NCBI RefSeq assembly: GCF_001641265.1
Contig: NW_020167527.1
Location: 1,302,001-1,366,000, forward strand
Direction: 5' to 3'
From: Pseudogymnoascus destructans
Lineage: Eukaryota; Ascomycota; Leotiomycetes; Thelebolales; Thelebolaceae
DNA length: 64,000 nucleotides
Position numbers and translations under genes: made by a program. The notes under the pieces were generated by a model. The model was not told the DNA's origin, did not search any database, and saw only the letters and a list, made by a program, of their open reading frames with translations. Below are positions 32,864 to 43,499 of the stretch, piece by piece (position 1 is the stretch's first letter; each line of letters opens with the position of its first letter).

Positions 32864-33813
32864 CGTTCCCCATGCTGTGGTGCTGGCGATGTAGGGTGGT
32901 GGTGGTGGTGGAGGGGCGTGGGGCGTGGGGCGTGGGGCGTGGGGGTTGCGTGGGGGGAGGGAGGTCAGGTGGTGGATGATGGATGCGGGACCGTGCAGTT
33001 CGAGGCAAGGGGTGGACGTCTGGTATATCCGTTAATCCCGATACGTTACTAGCGTTGGTATTGTTGCCTAGATGGGGAGAGTGTGGTGAGTGATGGAGAA
33101 CGGGGTATGGGCAGGTTGGAAGGTTATAACCTCAACGAACAGGAAATCGAGAGGTATGGAAATATAAATCACGTGCATTTATGACGCCCCTCTTACCGCC
33201 GTTGGAGAAGGATAGAACGGGTGAGGTAGATAGTTAGATATAGCATGGTAGAGATCTCGGGGTAAAGCAGGTGCCTTGGAAGCCGGTACACGCACGAGAG
33301 CGGTCGGGAGAGACGACACAGCGCAACAAACCACATAACCCATCAAGACCCCATTACACAGTATCTCACTCCCCCATCCTTGCTGGAATCCCATATTTTC
33401 ACCCACCACCCCCCACCTCCCATTCCCCATTCCCCATTCCCCATTCCCCATTCCCCATTCCCCATTCCCCATTCCCCATTCCCCATTCCCCAAAAACGAA
33501 GAAGAAAAAAAAACACCTCATGCTAGTGTACTACGCTCCCCCCCCAGCCCCAAGCCCTCCGCCCCAAAACACTCCGACAACCATCATCATCACATCACAT
33601 AAATAAGAGGAGCCCACCCCCAGCACTGGCCCCAATGCCGCTCTGCCCATCCCGAATAAGCCTCGGCAGCGCGAAACGCCGCAGCACACTCGCTGCGTCC
33701 CCCTCCCCCCTCCCAAAAAAAGCTCCCCTTTCATTTCCCCAACTCTCTTTATAAAGTCCTCCCTCCCCTCTTCCTTCCGTCCCATCACTCGGTTCATTGA
33801 CACGTCCGTCCTC
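32864..33813. other. Intergenic region with satellite DNA
   Basis: Upstream of the RCC1-like gene and downstream of the HPt gene (both minus strand). G/C-skewed, with GGGGCGTGGGGCGTG runs near 32915-32950 and the 8-bp array at 33421-33492. No gene supported. Confidence 0.55.
33421..33492. repeat. 8-bp tandem repeat (CATTCCCC), nine units
   Basis: Near-perfect array; the translated Pro/His/Ser repeats are artefacts. Confidence 0.97.
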
Positions 33814-34519
33814 CTACGCGTAAAACTTCCTCAACACGCCCTCAACCTCCTCATACTGCTCCTTGACCTCCTTAAGCGTCTCGCGGATGCGCTTGAGGCA
33901 GAGGGCCTCGTCGTTGACGTCGACGGTGCCGGACTCGTCCTTCTTCTGACCGTAGTGCTGGATGCGCTCGCATGAGTCTTTGACTTTTGTGAGGCCGAGG
34001 GTGGCGGAGGAGCCTTTGAGGAAGTGGCCTAGGGAGGCGAGGGAGGCGAGGTCGGATTTATCGCTGGAGGGGGGGTTAGTTTGTATTTATCTTTCTCCGT
34101 TCTTGCTTTCGATTTCGGCGGACAGAAGTTGCAGGGGGAGCGGTAAGGGGGGAAATGGACCTGGGAAAGGGATAGAAGGGAAATAGAAAAGGGGAGACAA
34201 ACAGCGCCTCCTTCATCTCCCCAAACGTCTGCTCCGCCTGGTCAAAGAAGCCAAACACAATACTCTTGCTAAACTCCCTCTCCTCCTCATCATCATCCAT
34301 CTCCAGGATCTGCTCAAATGTCAAGGCATCGATGCTCTCCCCCAAGTCCGGGAAGCTGACGGAGCCGGCCTCGCTCTGCACGGCGGGGTAGGTGTTAGCG
34401 GTTTGGTGCTTTTTTGATATATGTTGTTCTTGGTGGGGGGCGTGGGGGTTGGAGGGGGGAGGGAAGGGGTATCGTACCTTATCCTCGAAATCTGTGGCTG
34501 CTGCTGTGGTAGTCGCCAT
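33814..34519 (-). CDS. YPD1: Histidine-containing phosphotransfer protein (Ypd1-like), 154 aa
   Basis: Three exons on the minus strand: 34519-34478, 34375-34203 and 34063-33814; phases consistent; the second intron starts with the GTTTGT donor. The helix with the phospho-accepting histidine is LGHFLKGSSATLGL (His about 85), the HPt signature. An N-terminal acidic stretch (LEMDDDEEEREFS) and a C-terminal helix pair follow the family plan, and 154 residues fits fungal HPt proteins. Ypd1 relays phosphate from hybrid sensor kinases to Ssk1 and Skn7 response regulators in osmotic and oxidative stress signalling. The symbol follows the yeast homologue. Confidence 0.93.
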
Positions 34520-34592
34520 GTCTATGAATGTGTACACTATCTAACCCGCGCGCGCGCGCTCTTGTTGGCTCCAAAAACTCGGTCGGATGTAG

Positions 34593-34663
34593 GGTATGGT
34601 AGAAGTAGGTATGGTAGAAGTAGGTATGGTAGAAGTAGGTATGGTAGAAGTAGGTATGGTAGA
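34593..34663. repeat. 15-bp tandem repeat (GGTATGGTAGAAGTA), 4.7 units
   Basis: Directly upstream of the HPt gene start; a (CG)n alternating purine-pyrimidine run lies at 34546-34557 between them. Confidence 0.95.
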
Positions 34664-35015
34664 TTGATCTCTGCGTCGGGTCGTAGTATACGATTCCTCG
34701 GCTTTCTCGTTTCTTTAGTCTCTCAGTGATCGTAAAGAGGGTATTGGTTTGCCCTTTGCCCGGTATGTACTTGGGGGGTTGTGGATTGTGGTTTTGTGGT
34801 GGCGGTTGGTGATGGGCCGGGTTATTGCTGTGGCGAGGCTGGTGGGGTGTAATAGCCAGCCACTCAAGCGTCGGCGGGTGGTGGAGGGCGGTTGAACGGG
34901 GTCCGGTGAGGTCAGGTGAGGTCAGGTTTGTCACGGCGATGGGGTAGGTCGGCATTCGAGATCGTTGGGGTTGTTAATTTGGTGAGGTGGTGGTTGTCTT
35001 TCGGAGTTCGGTGAG

Positions 35016-35093
35016 GGGTGGTTGTGGTGGTGGTGGTGGTGGTGGTTGTTGTGGTTGTGGTTGTGGTGCTGGTTGTGGTGCTGGTGGTGGTGG

Positions 35094-35124
<31 letters not shown>

Positions 35125-35160
35125 GCTGGTGGTTGTGGTGGTGGTGGTGGTGGTGCTGGT
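35016..35160. repeat. GGT/GGTGCT-type microsatellite
   Basis: About 140 bp of (TGG)n with T/C interruptions. It produces poly-His, poly-Val and poly-Gly frames; no gene. Confidence 0.95.
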
Positions 35161-35368
35161 TGGTTTCTTTGACGACGGCGGGGTGGAGGGGGAGGGCTAG
35201 CGCGAAAGGAGAGCTATCGGTTCTGCTGTCTGCCAAACTTTTTTGGAAGTATGGGGCCCGTTTTTTACAAGGGTTTAATCCTCTTCTCCCTCTTCCTTGG
35301 CCCTCCCGTCTTTCATTCTGTTATTTCCGGACCTCACGCGTTTAACGACAACGGCGTACTGTCTGTTT

Positions 35369-35745
35369 GTACTGTTAGTGTACTGTTAGTGTACTGTTAG
35401 TGTACTGTTAGTGTACTGTTAGTGTACTGTTAGTGTACTGTTACTGAACTGTTACTCTACTTCTGTACTCTCTCTGCTGTACTCTACTGTACTCTGCTGT
35501 ACTCTGCTGTACTCTGCTGTACTCTGCTGTACTCTACTGTACTCTACTGTACTTTACTGTACTCTACTGTACTCTACTGTACTCTACTGTACTCTACTGT
35601 ACTCTACTGTACTGTACTCTACTGTATTCTACTGTACTCTACTGTATTCTACTGTACTCTACTGTACTCTACTGTACCCTACTGTACTCTACTTACTCTG
35701 CTGTACGGAGCAGAGTACTCTGCTGTACTCTACTGTACTCTACCT
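35369..35745. repeat. Compound minisatellite (TACTGTTAGTG then TGTACTCTAC)
   Basis: About seven 11-bp TACTGTTAGTG units pass into about 28 degenerate 10-bp TGTACTC(T/G)(A/C)C-like units up to about 35745. The two arrays share the TACTGT core, so one probably grew from the other. Confidence 0.95.
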
Positions 35746-36018
35746 ATTCCCAAACAAGGGACAGCACACCAGAAGCACAACCCCAAAAAACACAGGATAG
35801 GAAAAGCCCAGGCTATGAAAAACCAACCAGGGCAAGGTTCAGCAAGGGTTGAAAGGGGAGGGCCTGGCCGAAAGAGGGATGGAGTGTGCCCCCCCTCTTC
35901 CGGATGCAGGGCCAGACGCAGCAACATTCCATCCCATCGCCATCATCGCCATCATCGCCATCCCATCGCCGCTTACCTCCCTTCCCTATGTACACTCCCT
36001 TCCTCCGCATATGACACT

Positions 36019-36125
36019 GCCAATACCTACCTCCCCTACCTCCCCTACCTCCCCTACCTCCCCTATCCCCCCTACCTCCCCTATCTCCCCCCCTACCTCC
36101 CCTGCCTCCCTTATCTCCCTCCCTT
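36019..36125. repeat. CTACCTCCC tandem tract
   Basis: Ten-bp CCTACCTCCC-like units, degenerate towards the right end. Confidence 0.85.
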
Positions 36126-36186
36126 ACCTCCACCAACCACACCCTCCCGAGTCACAGTTACAAACTCATACTCGAAACCCCACCGT

Positions 36187-36300
36187 CGCACAACCGCACA
36201 ACCGCACAACCGCACAACCGCACAACCGCACAACCGCACAACCGCACAACCGCACAACCGCACAACCGCACAACCGCACAACCGCACAACCGCACAACCA
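36187..36300. repeat. 9-bp tandem repeat (ACCGCACAA), about 12 units
   Basis: Nearly perfect. It keeps one frame open on both strands because 9 is a multiple of three, which explains the long artefactual frames here. Confidence 0.97.
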
Positions 36301-36385
36301 CACGTGGCATGCCCCCCATCGCCCCGCAACCCCTTGGCGAATTCCGCGCCAAGGGGGATGGGGATGGGAAGGAGCGATGATCAAC

Positions 36386-36592
36386 CACCACCACACCACC
36401 ACACCACCACACCACCACACCACCACACCACCACACCACCACACCACCACACCACCACACCACCACACCACCACACCACCACACCACCACACCACCACAC
36501 ACCACACCACCACACCACACCACCACACCACCACACCACCACACCACCACACCACCACACCACCACACCACCACACACCACCACACCACACC
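36386..36592. repeat. 8-bp tandem repeat (CACCACAC), about 25 units
   Basis: Two unit-length slips (near 36499 and 36575). No gene. Confidence 0.97.
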
Positions 36593-37025
36593 CGCGCCTA
36601 CCACTCTCTTCCTCCCCCTATCCCCATCCCCATCCCCATCCCCATCCCAACCCCAACCAACAAGTGGAGCCATGACGTCCCGCACACCAAATGACGTCGA
36701 CTAGCCCCCATGACCTATTGACCTATGACGGCGTCGCGGGCCGGGGTGTCTGGGCCCTCCCGCCCAAAAAACAATAAAACCCCCTAGCCCGCCAAGCCGC
36801 GCCAAGCCCGCCACCTCCCTCCTCCCATCCACGCCAAGAGCCTTACGCCGCGCGGATTGGTCGAGAGAGGAGCGAGGAAGAGGCTGGGAGGAAGAGGCTG
36901 GGGAGAAGAGGCTGGGGAGGGAGGGAGTTTATCAGGGGGGATGGATGGGCGGGGGACGGGGAAGTTAAGCCGGTGGGTGGGGAGGGGATGGGCGGGGGAC
37001 CGGGGAGTTCAGCCGCTGGGTGGGG

Positions 37026-37105
37026 AGGGGATGGGGGGGAGTACGGGGACGGGGGAGTACGGGGACGGGGGAGTACGGGGACGGGGGAGTACGGGGACGG
37101 GGGTG
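37026..37105. repeat. 15-bp tandem repeat (GTACGGGGACGGGGG), about five units
   Basis: G-rich on the plus strand with runs of four and five G, so it has G-quadruplex potential. Confidence 0.93.
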
Positions 37106-37552
37106 CACTGCGGTTAGGGGAGGATCTGTGATGTGAACAACACCACCACGCCTGCATAGAGTACGTCCATCCTACTCCTAATCCTCCCTCACTCGGCCTT
37201 TCCCCTCGGAGTAACTGCCACCTTCCCATCCCTCCTCTCCCCTCCCCTCCCTTCCCTTCCGTCCCTCCCACCATCAACACCAATCTCCGACCCCGTCTCA
37301 CCACCGCCCACCTGCCGAGCCGGTCCCAAGCCCAGCACTGGTCGCGTGCATGCATGCATGACGTAGCCCCCGCCCCCACCACCCGCCCCCTGCCACCCGC
37401 CACCCGCCCCCCTGCCCAACGGCGTGGCAGTAACTACTGTATGTACTCGGTGCTTGAGTGCTTGTGTGAAGCTTGGTGGGGATGGGCGGTGCGGGTTGGA
37501 GGTGGTTTGTCAATGTTGGGTCTGTGGGGGAGGTGATGTGCGGCGGTGAGTT

Positions 37553-37655
37553 GGGGTCAGTTGGGGTCCGTTGGTGTCCGTTGGTGTCCGTTGGTGTCCG
37601 TTGGTGTCCGTTGTTGTTGGTGTCCGTTGTTGTTGGTGTCCCTTGTTGTTGGTGC
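37553..37655. repeat. 10-bp tandem repeat (GTTGGTGTCC) with GTTGTTG variants
   Basis: About nine units; it provides the last ~35 codons of the minus-strand coiled-coil frame. Confidence 0.93.
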
Positions 37656-38231
37656 GGTTAGTCTCCTTTCATTCATGACTTTTTCTCCGGCGGATTCATC
37701 TTCCAGCTCCTTCCTGCGTTCATCGCAACTTTGAACAACCTGTTTCATAAGCTCAGTATACTCATTTTTCAATTTCAGTCTTTCTTCTGCCATAACTGCA
37801 GCGACTCTCTTCTCCTGTTTCACCTTCTCTTGGTCCAGCTCTTTTTCTCTTTTATCTAGCTCCTTCTCTCTCTCTACAATGTTGGCCTCCCTTTTCATAT
37901 CCATAGTGGTCAAGGTGGTGATGGTATTCTCCTGCCTCATTATCTGCGTGTCCATTTCCTGGCGCTCTTTTTCCAACACGGTGAGCGTATCCATAATTTC
38001 ATCCATCTTCGCAAGCTCATCCCTATGAGATGCAAACTTGAGTTGCAGATCTTTGATCGCACAGTTGGTAGCTCCCATACTCTGGACAATCTCCCTGACA
38101 GCCTGGGTCCAGGGTCCAAGACTAAGTTGGTGGTTGCCCTGCAAGGCTGTGCTTTGACGAGGTCTTCCGCCGTTGGCATGATTAGCTGTGCGATCGTTGC
38201 CACTGTCATATCCACGTTCGCCGACTCCCAC
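37557..38231 (-). CDS. Coiled-coil protein fragment ending in a minisatellite
   Basis: A 224-residue minus-strand frame. The middle (about 70-190) is strongly charged and heptad-like (VEREKELDKREKELDQEK) and reads as a true coiled coil. The last residues (GHQQQRTPTDTNGHQ) are encoded by the 10-bp satellite, so the natural C-terminus is probably lost. The N-terminus overlaps the GNAT fragment on the other strand, which suggests a rearrangement junction near 38200-38250. I do not recognise the family; it may be a broken gene. Confidence 0.45.
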   Translation of the reverse strand: MGVGERGYDSGNDRTANHANGGRPRQSTALQGNHQLSLGPWTQAVREIVQSMGATNCAIKDLQLKFASHRDELAKMDEIMDTLTVLEKERQEMDTQIMRQENTITTLTTMDMKREANIVEREKELDKREKELDQEKVKQEKRVAAVMAEERLKLKNEYTELMKQVVQSCDERRKELEDESAGEKVMNERRLTAPTTRDTNNNGHQQQRTPTDTNGHQRTPTDPN

Positions 38232-38530
38232 AGTATCAACTCGATTGTTGATGAGAGTGATCCGTTTGTTTATTTGGCGTATCTGATTTCGAATCGTGAT
38301 GCGGGGGAGGAGAGGAAGGGGGCTGCGGCGAAGCTTATTGCTTTTGTTAAGGAGCAGGTGAGGAGTGCGGGGTTGAAGCGCATATGTCTTGACTGTTTCA
38401 AGGGCAATGATAGGAAGTTGGTCCGGTAAGCAGTGGTCTTGCGTGAGTGGACGGTTCTTCTTTTGGATGGCTGATGGTTTTTGTTGATTTAGGTATTATG
38501 AGAGTCAGGGGTTGAAGATGCGGCTTTGAT
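38216..38530 (+). pseudogene. GNAT acetyltransferase, C-terminal fragment
   Basis: The plus strand reads DESDPFVYLAYLISNRDAGE, then AKLIAFVKEQVRSAGLKRI and CLDCFKGNDRKLVR. A GTAAGC...TTTAG intron (about 38428-38493) leads to YYESQGLKMRL and a stop. A helix before a hydrophobic strand (RICLDCF), an N-D pair, then YYESQGL is the end of a GNAT fold (motif A and B side). The N-terminal half is missing and abuts the minus-strand coiled-coil frame. Confidence 0.6.
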
Positions 38531-38640
38531 GGTGTGGTGCTGACATGCTCGAGCAATGATGGAAGAGGAATTTATTTACAATAAGAACCGAAGAATATCA
38601 GGTGGGCGCCCTCCCTCTACTTTGTATTCTTACTTACTAC

Positions 38641-39587
38641 ATATCAGGACCTTGAGATAGTACACGGGAAATTGGTCGCGCAAGACCCCTCGTTTGGCTC
38701 CATCCCAATCGATGAAACCGATAATTCACACGACCTCCGCACTGCTCATGCTCAACGAATTATCTCTAATGCGATATGTGAATACGTCTGGAAACCCCTT
38801 CGCTCAGAGTTCACACTCTTGCACCCAGATTTCAATAGTCTCCTCGTCAAGCTATCGGATGAACTACTCAAGTACAATCCTGACGGGCGCGTAGCAAAAG
38901 TCTGGACAGCTCTGACGATGCGAGCTTAGAAACGTTATCTGTCAGCCCAATGCCGCCTCAACCTTCGGATGTAGCTCAATCCGTTAGAGCTGATCATGTT
39001 ATCTCTAGAGTCTTGTCTGTCCTGTCTCCCTTAGTCAGTCCATCCCAGAACGAGAGTCTGCGAAAAGACCTCCTCACGCTTGCCAATTCAGCCATCGACG
39101 TTTGGAACAATACTCAGAGCGGCGAGTTGAAAATCACAGTAACTCCGTTGTTGGAACGCGAACACCGGAAAGAATGGCGGTCCCAGCTTTTTGACCCGCT
39201 AGACCACGATGAGAAGAATCTTGACGTAATCTCTAAGACCCATCCCCGGATCGTCACTCTTTTCCCACAGTCATCGCTTGGGAAACGGCAAGGCCGGTCA
39301 AATATGACAATGCTGTACCCGGAAGCTTTCCGCCACAGTCTGATCAACAACTTCACACAAAAGAAATGTGCATTCATCATGGGACCGGACTGCTCGAGTT
39401 GTCTCCATTGATAGTTCGAGGAAAGGAGGCGCAAGAGGAAAGAAACGACTATTTCAATGAGGTGATGGAGAATGCAAAGAAAGAGTCGCATAATACTAGG
39501 CGGGGAGGCCACAGTCGGAGAGGTTCAATGGAAGTTCGAACATCGGTTGGCAATGAAGAGTTGGTTGTATTGAATGCCAATCGTTAA
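38641..39587 (+). pseudogene. Conserved-looking hypothetical protein gene with two frameshifts
   Basis: Three consecutive frames join into one protein: GKLVAQDPSFGSIPIDETD to about 38890, then ASLETLSVSPMPPQPSDVAQ to about 39265, then RPVKYDNAVPGSFPPQSDQ to the stop at 39585. There is no ATG at the left end, so the N-terminus is also lost. The composition is ordinary protein throughout, unlike the satellite frames nearby. I do not recognise the family. Two frame changes and a missing start argue for a dead gene rather than introns, since no splice sites fit. Confidence 0.5.
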
Positions 39588-40401
39588 TGGAGAGTCAATA
39601 TACTACCTCTACGAATTCTATTCTAACAAGCAACTAGACAAGCTAAATGTAGTGTTTTACGTATGGACCGAGGCGTACTCTAATGTGAAGTTGGGAAGAA
39701 ATACTCTCCTGGGAGAACTCTTCTGGACCTGCATTACACCAGCAAGGTCCGTAGTTATCGGTGCTAGTGCCACTACCCGTACTTTCGCCTTTCATGCACG
39801 TATCCTTGACAAGTCCAGTGTCACCCCGTCATTTTGTCCCGTCTCGTCCCGTCCCGTCTCGTCTCGTCCCGTCCCGTCCCGTCCCGTCCCGTCCCTCTCG
39901 TCCCTCCCCGCCTCGAGTTACCTCTGTCAACCCTACTCATGCTACCACAATGCATGTGGTCACCTTATTGAGGTCCCCAAACAGCACTTCATCATGCCGC
40001 TCCAACATCAAAGAAGCCTCGAGGATGAGGATCCCGAATATAGACCCCGAAATCTGCGACAGTGTCTTACAAACCCAACTCATCCTGCAACCTTGGACGG
40101 CAGGTTTAACAGGGATGAATGGCCTCCTAGAATGGATTAGACATCCATTATGGTGAATAATATGATGCTTCACGAATATATAAGGGAACACAACAGCTTT
40201 TTGAAATGGTCAAAGCTATCGTGGACATGGAGATTGCTTCCACTGCATCAAAGTGCAAGTGTCCTCAGACAACATCATCTGAAGCTTCTGGACATCTACG
40301 GAACCCCTAGCAAACCTTTCAGCTCCAGACGACGAACTCTAGGGTCGCATGATAGGCTTGCCTTCAGATATTTCCTTCCTGTCACGGTTGGTACATGATG
40401 C
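39588..40401. other. Non-coding stretch with a CCCGT microsatellite
   Basis: The CCCGTCTCGT-type tract lies at about 39836-39905. Frames of 60-80 codons around it are not supported. Confidence 0.45.
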
Positions 40402-41802
40402 TTAATTCATCTATATCATCATCTTCATCCTCATGTTCTGATCGCAGGATAGGTGACGATAGGTCGGGTGTAGGCCATGGTTCACTTCCTTTCATAGGAA
40501 TGCTAACATCGTTTGTACTATCCTGAATAATTATCGTACAATCGTTCTCATGGCTTTGTTCCTTTTGAGGAGTGCCCTGTTCGTTTGTACGAGACGATTG
40601 TTCATTTGTACGAAGAGTTGTCTCAGGTCCCTCATTTGTATGGGAATCCGCCCGTTGAGTGTTAGGACTCCTCGGACTATCATGAACATTTCTCGGACGA
40701 TCGTTCCTAGTGTTGGGGTTCCTGGTTTTTGTAATGGTGGGTGCACCAGATGTGAGAATCTAGCCACCCAAGGAAGGGATGATTTTACTAAGACAACACA
40801 CTGTCTTAGGAAAAAGAGCCAAATGGTCGTAGCTTAGACTATTCCACAACGCAGCAATCAGGTGTATGATGTAGTGGAGTGGTTTAGACAAGTTGTAACA
40901 AATGTTGAGTCTGAGAACTCAGGGATAAGTCAGAGGTTAGCACCTCACTGACTTTTCAGAAACAAGGAGTAACAAGATCAATGCTTGGAAGCTTGGAAAA
41001 GACATGGAAGTATGTGATAGTCGATTTACTGTATTGTCTGCTTGCCCTTTCTTAAGGAAAGGGCAATCCTATTTATGCTAAAGGAGTGTAGTTCTCTCAT
41101 TTTCCAAGACTTTCCATGACTAACCAGGCTTGGTAACTGTAGTCGACGTAAGAGAATCCCATAGAACCATCTCCTAGGTTTCTAGCCTATAGGAAGTGAA
41201 AGGTGGTCCAAGGTCGGAGTACCCCTATAGACAAATTATGTCATAACTTAACCAATCTTGTGGGTAACTAAGGAGCGATGACGTGTAATGAATCATAGAC
41301 AGTTGTAGAAGCTTTTGGAGCTATTGTTCATGTTCCTAGGCCTCTAGTTCATAGAGATATGTCATGTGTAGTATTAGCCCAGTAACTAAGGAGTGATGTC
41401 ATGTAATGAATCATAGAGGGTTGTAGAGATATGCTATGTGGTCATATCAGCCCAGTAACTAAGGAGCAATGACATGTAATGAATCATAGATAGTTGTAGC
41501 AATCGTTGAGTAGTATTGCTCTTGTTGTTGGTGTGACAAGCCAAAATATGTATAGTGACTTGTAGGTTTGAGGAGGAGATTTCTAAGTTTGCTCTTGAGT
41601 TTGATAGCAAACTGAGTGCAACGAATGTCAGTATGACAGTTTTGATCATTCCCTTTGTTTGGCCGAAGTGGTATCCTATTTGTCTGAGAAGATATATCCA
41701 TTTCCTCATAGTCCCTTTGGAGTTCATCGATGTCGTCCCCTTCTACCTCCTTCTCTGGTAATTCTATGAAGATAGGATCAATGTCTAACACCCTATCGGG
41801 AT
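40402..41802 (-). pseudogene. Acidic, Asn/Thr-rich frame, possibly a copia pol linker (split by a solo LTR)
   Basis: If the solo LTR at 40730-41638 and one copy of its GTTTT duplication are removed, one minus-strand frame reads continuously through the join for more than 110 residues (TRNPNTRNDRPRNVHDSPRS, then EDEDDDIDELSIMYQP and a stop). The composition resembles the variable linker between integrase and reverse transcriptase of Ty1/copia, but no catalytic motif is present. Low confidence. Confidence 0.3.
40730..41638 (-). mobile_element. Solo LTR, family S, copy 4 (909 bp)
   Basis: TGTAATGGTGGG at the left end, GTCAGTATGACA at the right end; direct repeat GTTTT at 40725-40729 and 41639-41643. 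Same length and internal triplication as copy 3, so 3 and 4 are close relatives. Confidence 0.93.
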
Positions 41803-42102
41803 GTCGACCAGAAGATCGCTGAACATGAATCACATTTGGAGTCACTCATCGATTACATCAAGACAGCCTATGGACCCACAAGACAGAGTCTGAACCCCCT
41901 CTTAGAAGACGGCCACATCACATATGACCTGCTTTGGGCCCTCTTCAAACCAAATACCTTGGTATATACCAAGTGTTTCGGCACAGGAAAGCCAAGATGT
42001 GTAAAGTATGATTTTGGAGAAGAACGGAAGACGAACAGTGGGGTGAGGGAGTTCGACGGTTGGCACCTTTGGAGAGGGTCTAGGGCTGGCGTTTGCAGAT
42101 AG
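41803..42102 (+). pseudogene. Fragment of a fungal AAA-ATPase (DUF7025-like region)
   Basis: The plus strand reads VDQKIAEHESHLESLIDYIK, then LLEDGHITYDLLWALFKPNT and CVKYDFGEE. This is the region before the ATPase domain in a large fungal AAA-ATPase family (DUF7025). The Walker motifs are not present; the frame decays after about 42060. It is an isolated piece among transposons, so captured or left behind. Confidence 0.6.
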
Positions 42103-42631
42103 GATGTCCTGTCAAGATTATGTAGCCAGCCCACTGTTTGAATTTTGCTAGCTTTATTATGTGTATCGTATTTATTTTATGGTTACCTCATCCCGACTCC
42201 CTTGATGCTGCTGCAGCTCCTGCCATGCTTACGCCTTGCTTCGTGCAGAATGCTAAAATATGAAAATGTCTTTCATCGAGACCATCAAGTGGAGGGAGAC
42301 GATCGATACCGTCAGTTGAGACCATCGGGTGAGACCACAATAGGCCGCTTCAGAAGTGCTGTAACACTGTAGCAAAATGTAGCAGCCCCACCTGTATTAG
42401 CCGTAATAGGAAGTAGACCCCTGACCAATCCCAGCATCAAAATTGCCTGATTAGGAAGACCACTGTTACAGTGTAGCACCGAGGTAATACACTGTAGCAG
42501 CAGGTATCATTACTGTATATAGATTAGTTATAATTATAATAGGTTAGACTACAACTTTGATTCAACATGCAAATGTGAAGCCGAGAAGCTGTATGAGTAG
42601 TATAACGATAATATAGACTATATACAGCAAT
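42103..42631. other. AT-rich non-coding stretch
   Basis: Contains repeated ACTGTAGCA motifs (about 42365-42505). No gene. Confidence 0.45.
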
Positions 42632-43192
42632 ATGAACCCCTATTATTCGTTGTTTCAAGTCGATATCTCGACTTCCCAAGCCTCCTCATCCCATCCAGTA
42701 CCCTCGAATCCTCCGGATAGCTTCCGTTTCCACTCGCCAGCGCCTAGTTTCCAAAGCGAACCATATACACAGCTGCATACTAATGCATTCCTTCTGGCAG
42801 ACGAAGCTGATACTGTTCATACTGCTGAATATATCCAAACTGAAGGCTTCATAAGTGATAATAGCCAAAGCTATACTCAGTTAGCAACTGATACCGAAAG
42901 AGGAGGCAATAATAATGATAAGGGAAAGGGGCGAAAGGCTGGAAAGGGGCTACCGAAAGTGAGAAGATGATAGTCTTACAGATCTGCTTTGATAAAGCAG
43001 AGCTGTACGCCATATGGCCGACCGGGCGTTTTGGAGGCTTGTGACTCGAGAGTTTGAGTCTATCCAAAGCACAACTCATAACTCCCTTGGGCGGCTTGTG
43101 AGTACTCTCGTTCGTGAGCGCCAGGAAGAGCTTTCGACAAGACCAGAAGGGGAGAGCGGAGAAGAAGATCCACCAACTTCATATACCCAAGC
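42632..43192 (+). pseudogene. SANT/Myb-like gene fragment, copy 2
   Basis: MNPYYSLFQVDISTSQASSS opens a Ser/Pro-rich N-terminus that ends in a basic GKGRKAGKGLPKVRR. A TGA (42968) and a frameshift follow. The conserved block then reads ADRAFWRLVTREFESIQ, THNSLGRLVSTLVRERQ and GEEDPPTSY. The G-type LTR at 43193 cuts it off. The second block matches 8872-9110 on the minus strand. It is likely a DNA-binding domain of a dispersed family, perhaps of a DNA transposon; this is unproven. Confidence 0.5.
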
Positions 43193-43392
43193 TGTAAGGA
43201 CACAGGGCACTCAACTCACAGTAATAGCATATGAGAGTGCGAGTCAGAGGCTAAACGGATGCTATCCTATAGGTCTACTACGAAGGATACAAAAAATATG
43301 ATAAGGAACCCCGTTGGGTCAATCCCCTTAAGTACCCGAAACAGGTCCGACTCGGCTAACCTGCCCTAACTCTCCCCACATGACCGTAACCT
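43193..43392 (-). mobile_element. Truncated G-family LTR
   Basis: TGTAAGGACACAGGGCAC at the left (3' end of the LTR); similarity to the other G LTRs stops after GTGACCGTAACCT-like sequence at about 43392, so the 5' part is lost. It interrupts the SANT/Myb-like fragment. Confidence 0.82.
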
Positions 43393-43499
43393 CTTGAACT
43401 GATTCCAAAGGAGAAGTGGCTTAGCCATCATCTGCATCTGTAGACCTGTAAGAAATAGCGTCTGTAACCCATGACCACTCGTAAATATAATAGCCTCAT

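Noticed and set aside
35016..35200. Poly-His, poly-Val, poly-Gly and Trp/Cys-rich frames
   Set aside because: They are translations of one GGT-type microsatellite in different frames.
36187..36592. CRISPR-like array
   Set aside because: Units are contiguous with no unique spacers, and the genome is eukaryotic.
35815..36694. Two plus-strand frames of more than 280 codons and several minus-strand frames
   Set aside because: They run through 9-bp and 8-bp satellites that lack stops; no protein-like composition outside the arrays.
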